From Streptomyces spiramenti (GTDB lineage: Bacteria; Actinomycetota; Actinomycetes; Streptomycetales; Streptomycetaceae), in the NCBI RefSeq assembly GCF_012034385.1, contig NZ_JAAVJB010000023.1, positions 1 through 39,445 on the forward strand: a stretch of 39,445 nt of DNA, written 5' to 3'. The translations under genes were made by a program, and so were the position numbers. This document shows, piece by piece, positions 31,896 through 39,445 of this stretch (positions are counted from its first letter, which is position 1; the number at the start of each line of letters is the position of its first letter). The notes beneath the pieces are model-generated. The model made no database searches. It was not told the DNA's origin and was given only the letters and a program-made list of their open reading frames with translations.

Positions 31896-32750
31896 ATGGG
31901 GTGGGTCGAAGCGGGCGGTTACGAGGTAGCCCTTGAATCGGGGAAGGTCGTCTGCCGCAACGCGTCGGGCAGGCGGCTGAAGAGCGTGCCGTCGAAGATC
32001 GGCGAGGACCCGGCCGTCGTCGGGCTGAAACAGCTCGTCGAATGGCTGGAGCGTCACGAACGCGACTGCCTGGACGACGTCGAGCGCTGGATGGTGCGGT
32101 CCCTCCCGGTGCCGCTCACCGCGTTGGGACAGGTCTGGCCGGACCCCGCCTGGCAGGCCGTGCTGCGGGACCTCGTCGTCACCGGTGAGGACGGTGCCGT
32201 CGCCGGCTTCCTCCGCGACGCCGACCCGGAGCGCGGCCTGGGCCTGGTCGACCTGGACGGCGACACCGTGCGCATCTCGCCGCCCCTCGTCCGCATCCCG
32301 CACCCGGTGCTGCTGGAGGACCTCGCGGAGCTGCGGGAGTTCGCCGTCGAGCTCGGTGTGGAGCAGCGCGCAGGCCAGCTCTTCCGCGAGGTCTGGCAGA
32401 AGCCCGCCGGTACCGACCCGGCCACCGCCCACGTCGACACCTACGCCGGCGGCGCCTACAAGGAGCTGCGCTTCCTCCAGGGGCGCACGGTCCAACTCGG
32501 CTACCGCGTCCGCGGCGGCTACGCCGTCTGCCCGGTGGTCGAGGCCGGCCGGGCGGTGGAATGCCGCGTCTGGATCGGCGACTTCGACACCTACGGCGAG
32601 ACCGAGACCGGCTCTCTCGGCTGGACGGACACCGCCGGCCGTACCCTGCGCGCCGGTGACGTCGGACCGGTCGCCTGGTCCGAGGGCATGCGGATGGCCG
32701 CCGCCCTGCACGCCGGACGCGACACCGAGGACGAGGAGAAGGCAGCATGA
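31896..32750 (+). CDS. DUF4132 domain protein (MolR/YehI-like C-terminal module)
   Basis: This 284-aa soluble protein corresponds to the DUF4132 module found at the C-terminus of the much longer E. coli YehI (once called MolR). Recognisable stretches are VERWMVRSLPVPLTALGQVW, a strand-rich VRISPPLVRIPHPVLLEDLA, VEQRAGQLFREVWQKP and YKELRFLQGRTVQLGYRVRG. The start at 31896 has GGGAGG 5 bp upstream. The stop overlaps the next gene (ATGA). It is first gene of an operon with the 1683-aa protein, a MoxR ATPase and DUF5682, the same set that surrounds DUF4132 in other bacteria. Molecular function is unknown. Confidence 0.75.
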   Translation: MGWVEAGGYEVALESGKVVCRNASGRRLKSVPSKIGEDPAVVGLKQLVEWLERHERDCLDDVERWMVRSLPVPLTALGQVWPDPAWQAVLRDLVVTGEDGAVAGFLRDADPERGLGLVDLDGDTVRISPPLVRIPHPVLLEDLAELREFAVELGVEQRAGQLFREVWQKPAGTDPATAHVDTYAGGAYKELRFLQGRTVQLGYRVRGGYAVCPVVEAGRAVECRVWIGDFDTYGETETGSLGWTDTAGRTLRAGDVGPVAWSEGMRMAAALHAGRDTEDEEKAA

Positions 32751-35700
32751 CCGGTCACGACGCCACCACCACGGCACTGATGCTCGACGCCGGCGCCGTG
32801 CTGCCGGCGGGTACCACCGACCGTGAGGACGCCGACGTCCTCACCGCCCGCACCTACACCCACCCCGCCCTCGACGACCGCCCCGTCATCCGCCTCGTCC
32901 CCGGCACCCTGGGCGAGGCGGAGGACCTCGCGCTGGAGTTCCTCGGCCTCGAACGCCGGGCCGAGCCGCCCGTCGTCGGCCAGGTACGACGCGAGACCCT
33001 CGGCTTCCCCGCCTGGGCCCTGGTCAACGACCCCGCCAACGGCCATCACGCCCTCGCGCTGGTCAAGGACGTCGAACGCCTTGCGCGGCAGGCCAAGTCC
33101 CGGGCAGGCGCCGCCAAGGAAGGGTTCGAGGCGCTCGCCGACCGCCTCGGCCGCGCCGTCCCGCACTTCCTGCCCACCTTCCACGAGCAGGCCGCCCGGA
33201 TCTTCCTCCGGCACGAGAACACCACCTACGCAGCCACCTTCTTCGGCAAGGCCCGCGAAGCCGAGCGCGTCCACGGCCTCACCGTCGACGAGGACCGGCA
33301 GCGCGCCGTCTTCCTGGAGTTCGCCTTCGCCGGCGCCCTCACCGTCAAGGCGCTCAAGGAGTACGTGCGCGACCTCGCCCGGCGCCTCGACCCCGCCGAG
33401 GCGTGGCAGCAGTACCGGCAGCTCGCCGTCGAGCGCTGCGCGGCGGGCCTGCCCCCCTACTCCTCGCTGCCCCAGGACGCCCGCGGGCTGATCAAGGCCG
33501 CCGGGGTCGACCGGCAGGCCGCCGAGGAGTCCTTCCTCGCCGACCTGATCGCCTCGCCGTCCGTGGTGCGGGCCCCCGCCTCCTTCTGGAAGGCGTACCG
33601 CGCCGGGCTGGTGGAGCTCGCGCGCCGCGAACCCGCCGTCCGGGCACGGCTGCTGGAGATCATGCCGACCGAACTCGGCAGTTCCGTCGCGGACGACGAG
33701 TCCTGGCTCGCCCTGCTGGCCGACAGCGGAGCCACCGCGCTCCTCACCGACGGACCCGCCGCCGCTGACGGGGCACCGGACGGCACCGCAGCCGACGCGG
33801 CGGGGGAGGGCCGCCCCGGCGGCGAGTCCGCACCCCCCTGCCCGGCCGACTGGCTCGCCCGCTGGGCCGCCCACCGCAAGCACGGCGGCGCCACCTCCGG
33901 TCACTCCCCGGCCACCCTCGACCTGGTCCGCCGCATGGCGCCGCGCCTGCGGGAACTCGGCCGCCCCGTCGACATCTTCGCCGCCCGCTGGCGCAAGGGC
34001 GCCGACCTCGACCTCCTCGACGTCGCCGCCGCCGAGCGCATCCCGCTCGCGCTGCCGCCCGCCGGCACCGAGGTCCACCTCGACCTGGGCCGCTGGCTCC
34101 GCGAGGACCACCCCGACCGCCGCGACCTCACCGCTACCGCCGACGATCCCCGCCTCCTCCCGCTGCTCCACCGGGCCGTGGGCGACCTGGGCGACCAGCG
34201 CACCTCACGCGAGACCCTCCAGCGCCTCGCCGCCCACCCCGTCCTGAGCCGGGTCCTCCACACCTGGCTGGACGAGGCGGCCGACCGCTACCTCGCGGCC
34301 ACCGGACTCCCCGCGGCCCGTGAAGCCCTCAGCCTGCTCCGGCCCTTCCGGCCGGTGGCCGTCACCAACAACCCGGAGGCGGTCTCCCGGGTCGCGACCC
34401 ACCGCACCGCACCCGTTCTCGCCCGCACCCTGCGGGCCGGCATCCTCGACGAACTCGGCTGGCCCGCCCTCGACCAGGCGCTCGCCCGGCTCGACACCGA
34501 GACCCGACCCGCCTCCCGGCAGCACCACGGCAACGACACCCTGGTCGTCGCCGACGCCTGGCCCGCCCTCGTCCTCGCACGCGGACACAAGGCGCTCGTC
34601 GTCGGGCCCGACGGCATCCTCCTCGACCACGACCTGCGCATACCGCCCGGCCAGGACCACTACTACCGGCCCCACTTCCGCTACGTCGACGGCGAACTGC
34701 TGGTCCTCTGGTGGCAGGACAACAAGCTCCACGCCTACTGGTCCCACCGCCCCACCGAGGTGTTCACCCCCGACGGCGAGCCCGTCCCCCGCTGGTGGTC
34801 CGGCACGACGGAGACCGTCTCCGTCCCGCTGCCCGACGGCGGCCGGGCGACCGGCGGGCGCACCCTCCACGCCGGTGACACCACCCTGCCGCCGAACCGA
34901 CCGGTCATCGGCGACGGCACCACACTCTGGCGCCAGGGCAGGCAGGGCACGCAGCAGGTCTGGCTGGAGTACGACCCCGCCACCGGCACCCACGGCCGCG
35001 CCTCCCTCCCGGCGCTGCTCCGCGCCGGAGTCGACGAGGACGCCGACCTCCTCCACGACCACTGCCGGGTACTGCCCCTCCGGCCCGGCCTGGAGAACAC
35101 CCCCTTCGGCACCGACGGAACCTTGCTCGGCCGATGGGTCCGCGAGGACCGCGCCACCGGAGACCGCAGCGCCGGCACCCCCGACGGCCGCACCGTCACC
35201 CTCGCCGGCCACGCACCGCCCCACACGCCCGTCCCCCTCGGCAGCCTCGCCCTCCCGGGCGGCGCCGCGCCCGTCGCCGCCCGCAGCCGGGGACGCGTCG
35301 ACCTCTACGCCGCGGACGACACCGGCCCGACCGGCGCACTCGGCCACGTCGTCACCGGCGAACGCGGCGGCGAGTACGCCTCCGGTACCCGCATGGTCCC
35401 GCCCCTGGAGTACTGGCACGCGCTCCGCCCCCGCGACGAAGCCGCCTCCCTCGCCCTGCGCGCCCTCACCGACGAGCAGGTCACCGAGCTCCTCGACACG
35501 GCCGCCACCATCACCGCCGAACACCGCGCCGCCCGCGCGAGAGAGACCGCGGACGACGGCGAGATCCCCACGCAACGCGCTACCGAGGCCGGGAAGAACC
35601 TCGACCAGGCACTGCGCGCCGCCGTCGGTGCGGCGCTGCCGGCCGTGAGCGACTCCAGGCTGCTGACCGGCGTCCTCTCACTCGTCCGCGTCACCCTCCG

Positions 35701-37798
35701 CCACGCCGAGACCGCCGCCGAGTTCACCATCGCGCCGACGACGCCGCGCCCCGCCGCCGACCAGGAGATGTTCGCCGACCACCGCCCGGAACACGGCGAC
35801 GACGGCACCCTTCGGCAGGCCGTCAGCCAGATCGGTGGCGGATGGTGGGGCGGCAGCGGCCGGTGGACCGGACTGCGCCAGATCCGAGCCGTCAACCACG
35901 TCCTCTCCGGCAACCCCGCCGCCGGCAAGCCGCTCCACCGCGCCAAGGGACTGCCCGCTCTCACCGGCGGCTGGACCACCGAGGACCGCACCGTCCCCGG
36001 TTCGTCCGTCGACTGGGCGCCGCTGCTGGAGCGGCTGCGTCCCCTGGCCTACCGCGCCGCATCGCCCGCCCTCGCCGCCCACGAACGCGCCGCGTTGCTC
36101 CTGCTGTTCCAGGCGATCAGCGAAGGCCCCCTCGCCCGCGCCGCAGGGGTGATCCGCCACGTCCGGTTCAGCGAACCGGCACGGGCCGACCACCGCCAGG
36201 AGCGCGTCGGACAGGTCCTGCGACACGGCGACCGCACCGTCGTCGTCCTCTCCGGCGGCCGAGTCGACCGCGACACCGGCCGACTCGACTGGGAAGCGCT
36301 CGACCACGACCCCTCCGGGCGGTTCGGCGCCATCGCCGACTTCGGCCTCGACTCCGCCACCCCGTGCACCGAACCCTGGACCGGCGAACGCCTCGCCCCC
36401 GTCGCCCGGCTGATCACCGACAAGGGCCCGGCGCCGTGGAACCCCGAAGCCCCCGCCGCCCTCGCCGGGGCCATCGCGGACGGAGCGACGGGCCCCGTGG
36501 AGACCGCCGTCCTCCTCGCCGCGCTGCCCCACACCCCGGACACGGCCGTCCTCGCCCCGACCGGACTCAGAACCCAGCAGTGGAAGACCGGCCACAGCCG
36601 CCTCACCGCCCTCGGGGGCGACACCACCTCCCAGCTGATCGGCGCACTCCTCCCCGACGACCCTGCGCAACTCTGGTCCACCGGACCGGACACCGCCGCC
36701 GCGGCGGCACGCTGGGCCGAGCTCCGCGGGGACCGACTCCGCATCCCGGAGGACCTCGCCCTGCTCGGCGTGGTCACCGGCGAGCCCGAAGCGGTGCTCA
36801 ACCCCGCCGGGACCCCCTGGCTCACCCGCACCACCACCCAGCGAGTCGACGAGCACGGGCGACTCGCGGCCGACGACCCCGACGCGCTCCCGAACGGGCG
36901 GGACCTGTCCCGTGCCGTCGACGCGCTGGCGTCCCTCGCCTACCACCTGCCGCACGGCGACCCGCTGCGCGCCCGCCTCCCCGAAGGACTCGCCGCGCTG
37001 CGGCGGCGCCTCGACGACCCGGGCCTCCTGGTCGACCTCCAGATCAACTGGACCGACACCGGCAAGCCCACCTCCGCCGCCCTCCGCACCGCCCACCACA
37101 TGCCCGACGCAGGCGGCGCGGACATCACCGGACTCACCCCCGTCGGGGAGGTGTTCGTCCTCTGCCCCTGGTACGGCAACAGCGAAGGCGTCCTCATGCG
37201 CCCCGCCGGGGTGACCGGCGCCGACGACCCCGTCCACGACCTCGTCGACGGGCTCGTCGGCAGCCGCAACCACGGCGCGACCGTCCTGCGCACCCTCCAC
37301 GACGAGGGCTTCGCCCGGGCGCTCGCCGCCGACGGGCCGCCCGGACACGCCCAGGACCCCACGCGGAGCGCACCCGGCCTGGTCGCCGAGGCCGCCGCCG
37401 CGCTCGGCCTCGGCGAGGACGCCGCCACCCTCTACCTCCAGCTCCTCGCGCTGCCCGACCCCACCGACCGCAACTGCGTCCGCTGGACCGGGTGGAAGCC
37501 GGCCCGGACCAAGCGGGCCCGTGCCGAACTCGCCGCCACCGAACTCGTCGTCGAGGCCAAGCGGGCCCGCGCCGGCCGCAGCCTCTTCCTGCCCTGCGGC
37601 TGGCTCGACCACAAGTCGCCCGCCCTGCCGGTCGAGACCTGGAAGGAAGCCCTCTACCCGCTGCCCGGCCGCGAGCGCGCCGTCCCGCACCTGCCCGTCG
37701 CCGAACTGTTCGCCCTCGCCTGGGAACGCGTGCGCTCCGGCGACGGCCCCGCCTACGAGCAGCTGACCACCCGCACCACCCGGAAGGGCCGTCGATGA
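32747..37798 (+). CDS. Giant protein (1683 aa) of unknown function in a MoxR/DUF5682 operon
   Basis: A cytoplasmic protein with no signal or membrane segment. Residues 1-560 are helical (for example FHEQAARIFLRHENTTYAAT and LTVKALKEYVRDLARRLDPA), interrupted near 333-365 by an Ala/Gly/Asp linker. Residues about 595-885 are rich in strand-DG-turn units (VVGPDGILLDHDL, YVDGELLVLWWQDNKLHAYW, VIGDGTTLWRQ), suggesting a beta-propeller. The remaining 800 residues mix helices with conserved patches such as VFVLCPWYGNSEGVLMRPAG and SLFLPCGWLDHKSPALPVET. I recognise no enzyme motif. It is coupled by ATGA overlaps to DUF4132 before it and MoxR after it. Proteins of this size and position accompany MoxR-DUF5682 loci in actinomycetes and may be the client or platform of the ATPase. 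Confidence 0.8.
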   Translation: MTGHDATTTALMLDAGAVLPAGTTDREDADVLTARTYTHPALDDRPVIRLVPGTLGEAEDLALEFLGLERRAEPPVVGQVRRETLGFPAWALVNDPANGHHALALVKDVERLARQAKSRAGAAKEGFEALADRLGRAVPHFLPTFHEQAARIFLRHENTTYAATFFGKAREAERVHGLTVDEDRQRAVFLEFAFAGALTVKALKEYVRDLARRLDPAEAWQQYRQLAVERCAAGLPPYSSLPQDARGLIKAAGVDRQAAEESFLADLIASPSVVRAPASFWKAYRAGLVELARREPAVRARLLEIMPTELGSSVADDESWLALLADSGATALLTDGPAAADGAPDGTAADAAGEGRPGGESAPPCPADWLARWAAHRKHGGATSGHSPATLDLVRRMAPRLRELGRPVDIFAARWRKGADLDLLDVAAAERIPLALPPAGTEVHLDLGRWLREDHPDRRDLTATADDPRLLPLLHRAVGDLGDQRTSRETLQRLAAHPVLSRVLHTWLDEAADRYLAATGLPAAREALSLLRPFRPVAVTNNPEAVSRVATHRTAPVLARTLRAGILDELGWPALDQALARLDTETRPASRQHHGNDTLVVADAWPALVLARGHKALVVGPDGILLDHDLRIPPGQDHYYRPHFRYVDGELLVLWWQDNKLHAYWSHRPTEVFTPDGEPVPRWWSGTTETVSVPLPDGGRATGGRTLHAGDTTLPPNRPVIGDGTTLWRQGRQGTQQVWLEYDPATGTHGRASLPALLRAGVDEDADLLHDHCRVLPLRPGLENTPFGTDGTLLGRWVREDRATGDRSAGTPDGRTVTLAGHAPPHTPVPLGSLALPGGAAPVAARSRGRVDLYAADDTGPTGALGHVVTGERGGEYASGTRMVPPLEYWHALRPRDEAASLALRALTDEQVTELLDTAATITAEHRAARARETADDGEIPTQRATEAGKNLDQALRAAVGAALPAVSDSRLLTGVLSLVRVTLRHAETAAEFTIAPTTPRPAADQEMFADHRPEHGDDGTLRQAVSQIGGGWWGGSGRWTGLRQIRAVNHVLSGNPAAGKPLHRAKGLPALTGGWTTEDRTVPGSSVDWAPLLERLRPLAYRAASPALAAHERAALLLLFQAISEGPLARAAGVIRHVRFSEPARADHRQERVGQVLRHGDRTVVVLSGGRVDRDTGRLDWEALDHDPSGRFGAIADFGLDSATPCTEPWTGERLAPVARLITDKGPAPWNPEAPAALAGAIADGATGPVETAVLLAALPHTPDTAVLAPTGLRTQQWKTGHSRLTALGGDTTSQLIGALLPDDPAQLWSTGPDTAAAAARWAELRGDRLRIPEDLALLGVVTGEPEAVLNPAGTPWLTRTTTQRVDEHGRLAADDPDALPNGRDLSRAVDALASLAYHLPHGDPLRARLPEGLAALRRRLDDPGLLVDLQINWTDTGKPTSAALRTAHHMPDAGGADITGLTPVGEVFVLCPWYGNSEGVLMRPAGVTGADDPVHDLVDGLVGSRNHGATVLRTLHDEGFARALAADGPPGHAQDPTRSAPGLVAEAAAALGLGEDAATLYLQLLALPDPTDRNCVRWTGWKPARTKRARAELAATELVVEAKRARAGRSLFLPCGWLDHKSPALPVETWKEALYPLPGRERAVPHLPVAELFALAWERVRSGDGPAYEQLTTRTTRKGRR

Positions 37799-39000
37799 CC
37801 ACCGCCGCAGGAACCGGGCCGCACGGCACCGCCCCCGCACCGGACGCGGACGCACCCGCCCGCCAGATCGTCCCACCCGAGGAACTCCACGCCACCGAGC
37901 TGGCCTTCCTCGCCGCCCACGACACCGGCCCCCGCCCACCGGGCTGGCGGCTCACGCCCCGCGCGGTCGTCACCTTCGTCATGGGCTCCCGCGGCGTCGC
38001 GCTCACCTTCCCCGACGACGCCGCGCCGCCCGCGGGCGTCCCCCGACGGCTCGTCGTCGAGGGCAAGTTCGTCGGTGACCGGGCCCTCGTCGAGCGGTGC
38101 GTCGTCACCCTCGCGGGGGAGCGCGCCCTGCTGCTCACCGGCGAACCCGGCACCGCCAAGTCGATGCTCTCCGAACTGCTCGCCGCCGCCGTCTCCGGCA
38201 CCAGCCAACTCACCGTCCAGGGCACCGCCGGCACCACCGAGGACCAGCTGAAGTACGGCTGGAACTACGCGCAACTCCTGGCGGGCGGCCCCAGCCCGGA
38301 CGCCCTGGTGCCCTCCCCGATCCTCACCGCCATGCGCCGCGGCGCCGTCGGCCGGGTCGAGGAGGTCACCCGTTGCCTCCCCGAGGTGCAGGACGCCCTG
38401 GTCTCCCTGTTGTCGGAGCGGCGGATCGCCGTCCCCGAACTCGCCGGCGGGCCCGACGCCACCGCCCACGCCGTGCCCGGGTTCAACCTGATCGCCACCG
38501 CCAACCTCCGCGACCGCGGCGTCTCGGAGATGTCGGCCGCGCTCAAGCGGCGCTTCAACTTCGAGACCGTCGGGCCCATCGCGGACCTGGACGCCGAGAC
38601 GGCCCTGGTCCGCCGGCAGGCCCGTGCCGCCCTGGAACGCTCCGGTGCCGCGTTCCAGGTCGACGACACGGTGCTGGAAGCACTCGTCACCGCCTTCCGC
38701 GACCTCCGCGAAGGTCGCTCGGCCGAGGGCTGGGAGGTCGAACGCCCGACCTCCGTGATGAGCACCGCGGAGGCGGTCGCCGTCGCGGGCGCCCTCGGCC
38801 TCGCCGCTGCCTACTTCCCCGGCGACCGCGACGTCCTCGGCCTCCTCCCCGGGCACCTCCTCGGCGTCGTCCGCAAGGACGACCCGACCGACGCGGCACG
38901 GCTGCGGGGCTACTGGGACGGGCCGGTACGGCGGCGCGCCGAGGAGGGCTCCGCCACATGGCGCGCCCTGTGGGACCTCCGGACCGAGCTGGAGGGCTGA
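37795..39000 (+). CDS. MoxR-family AAA+ ATPase (YehL-like)
   Basis: This 401-aa protein is a chaperone-type AAA+ ATPase that usually works with a VWA protein. A 90-residue N-terminal extension precedes Walker A GEPGTAKS (116-123). The Walker B position reads AVGRVEEVTRCLPEVQDALV, with Glu-Glu where MoxR proteins normally have Asp-Glu. Sensor 1 is NLIATANLRDRG and the arginine finger region is LKRRFNFE. The helical lid follows with WEVERPTSVMSTAEAVAVA. It is coupled to the 1683-aa gene (ATGA) and followed 5 bp later by DUF5682. It may remodel or insert a cofactor into a partner; the target is unknown. Confidence 0.92.
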   Translation: MTTAAGTGPHGTAPAPDADAPARQIVPPEELHATELAFLAAHDTGPRPPGWRLTPRAVVTFVMGSRGVALTFPDDAAPPAGVPRRLVVEGKFVGDRALVERCVVTLAGERALLLTGEPGTAKSMLSELLAAAVSGTSQLTVQGTAGTTEDQLKYGWNYAQLLAGGPSPDALVPSPILTAMRRGAVGRVEEVTRCLPEVQDALVSLLSERRIAVPELAGGPDATAHAVPGFNLIATANLRDRGVSEMSAALKRRFNFETVGPIADLDAETALVRRQARAALERSGAAFQVDDTVLEALVTAFRDLREGRSAEGWEVERPTSVMSTAEAVAVAGALGLAAAYFPGDRDVLGLLPGHLLGVVRKDDPTDAARLRGYWDGPVRRRAEEGSATWRALWDLRTELEG

Positions 39001-39005
39001 GAGCC

Positions 39006-39445
39006 GTGCCCGCCGCCCCACCGCACGAAGCGCTGGCGAACCTGACCGCGCCCGACGCCCCGTACCTGATCGGCGTCCGACACCACTCACCCGCGCTCGC
39101 CGCCGCCGTCCCCGCGTTGCTGACGGCCGCGGACCCGCAGGTCCTCCTCGTCGAGCTCCCGGCGGAGATGCAGCCCTGGCTGCGATGGCTGGCCGACCCC
39201 GGCACCACCGCACCGGTGGCGCTCGCCGCGGTCCCCACCCGGGCCGCCGAGGCGGAGGGGGCCGGCACGGCGTTCTACCCGTTCGCGGACTTCTCCCCGG
39301 AGTTGGCCGCCGTGCGGTGGGCAGCCGCCGCCGGTGTGCCGGTGGTCGCCTGCGACCTGCCCCTCGCCGACCCCGGCCGCACCGCCGCCGCCCCACCCGC
39401 CGCGGAGCCCGCCGTCGAGGGCGGCGGGCTGTGGCAGGCGATGCG
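39006..39445 (+). CDS. DUF5682 family protein, cut by the window end
   Basis: The GTG at 39006 lies 5 bp after the MoxR stop, with GGAGG inside the end of the MoxR gene. At least 146 codons are open to the window edge. The visible part has the DUF5682 hallmarks: YLIGVRHHSPALAAAVPALL, then VLLVELPAEMQPWL, FYPFADFSPELAAVRWAAAA and VVACDLP. These resemble the TraB/ChaN/EreA-like fold in which the HH and E/D residues line a possible active site. In related loci it stands between MoxR and a VWA protein, so it is probably part of the same complex. Confidence 0.85.
   Translation, partial: MPAAPPHEALANLTAPDAPYLIGVRHHSPALAAAVPALLTAADPQVLLVELPAEMQPWLRWLADPGTTAPVALAAVPTRAAEAEGAGTAFYPFADFSPELAAVRWAAAAGVPVVACDLPLADPGRTAAAPPAAEPAVEGGGLWQAM

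Noticed and set aside
1..39445. Search for tRNA, rRNA, transposase or integrase genes
   Set aside because: I saw no cloverleaf with a CCA-side T-arm motif, no rRNA-like sequence and no DDE or tyrosine-recombinase frame, so none is claimed.

Overview
The window looks like Streptomyces or a close actinomycete. GC content is very high, third codon positions are almost all G or C, GTG and TTG starts are common, ATGA/GTGA gene overlaps are frequent, and actinomycete families (DUF397, DUF5753 regulators, DUF2975, a sufRBDCSU operon, an N-succinylating DapD) are present.

Layout. (a) 1-3242: a scrap of a type I polyketide synthase ACP runs straight into the 3' end of heme A synthase ctaA, followed on the same minus strand by a two-gene ABC exporter. 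(b) 3243-9949: a complete SUF iron-sulfur assembly operon, sufR-sufB-sufD-Rieske ferredoxin-sufC-sufS-sufU-sufT-like, closed by a strong hairpin. (c) 10178-13212: an apparently acquired 842-aa membrane protein with an extracellular periplasmic-binding-protein domain and a TTA (bldA-type) codon at position 3, next to a VOC/glyoxalase gene that has lost its start. (d) 13294-18899: pdxH, a chloramphenicol acetyltransferase-like gene, and a two-gene surface-glycan cassette: a GT29 sialyltransferase-like protein and a GT8-TPR-pyruvyltransferase fusion. (e) 19072-21924: dapD and a conserved acidic hypothetical.

(f) 22021-23956: a type I-E-like CRISPR array, with 31 repeats of 29 bp and 30 spacers of 32 bp in an exact 61-bp period. 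The leader is on the left and no cas genes lie in the window. Adjacent spacers 13 and 14 overlap by 8 nt and seem to come from one invader site. (g) 23959-27305: accessory genes, namely a gene remnant at the distal array end, a histidine phosphatase, two DUF397 paralogues with their XRE/DUF5753 regulator (which has a TTA codon), and a divergent three-gene cassette of small unknown proteins. (h) 27909-31401: an XRE/DUF2975 pair with a palindrome exactly filling its promoter spacer, a TetR-SDR pair with two matching operators, and an orphan DUF4157 (HExxH) protein.

(i) 31896 to the end: a tightly coupled operon of a stand-alone DUF4132 protein, a 1683-aa protein of unknown function, a MoxR-type AAA+ ATPase and a DUF5682 protein cut by the window end. 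It resembles the E. coli yehI/yehL/yehM group and would be expected to continue with a VWA protein. This is the best candidate here for a poorly described multi-protein system. The glycan cassette and the bldA-linked sensor-like protein are the next best.
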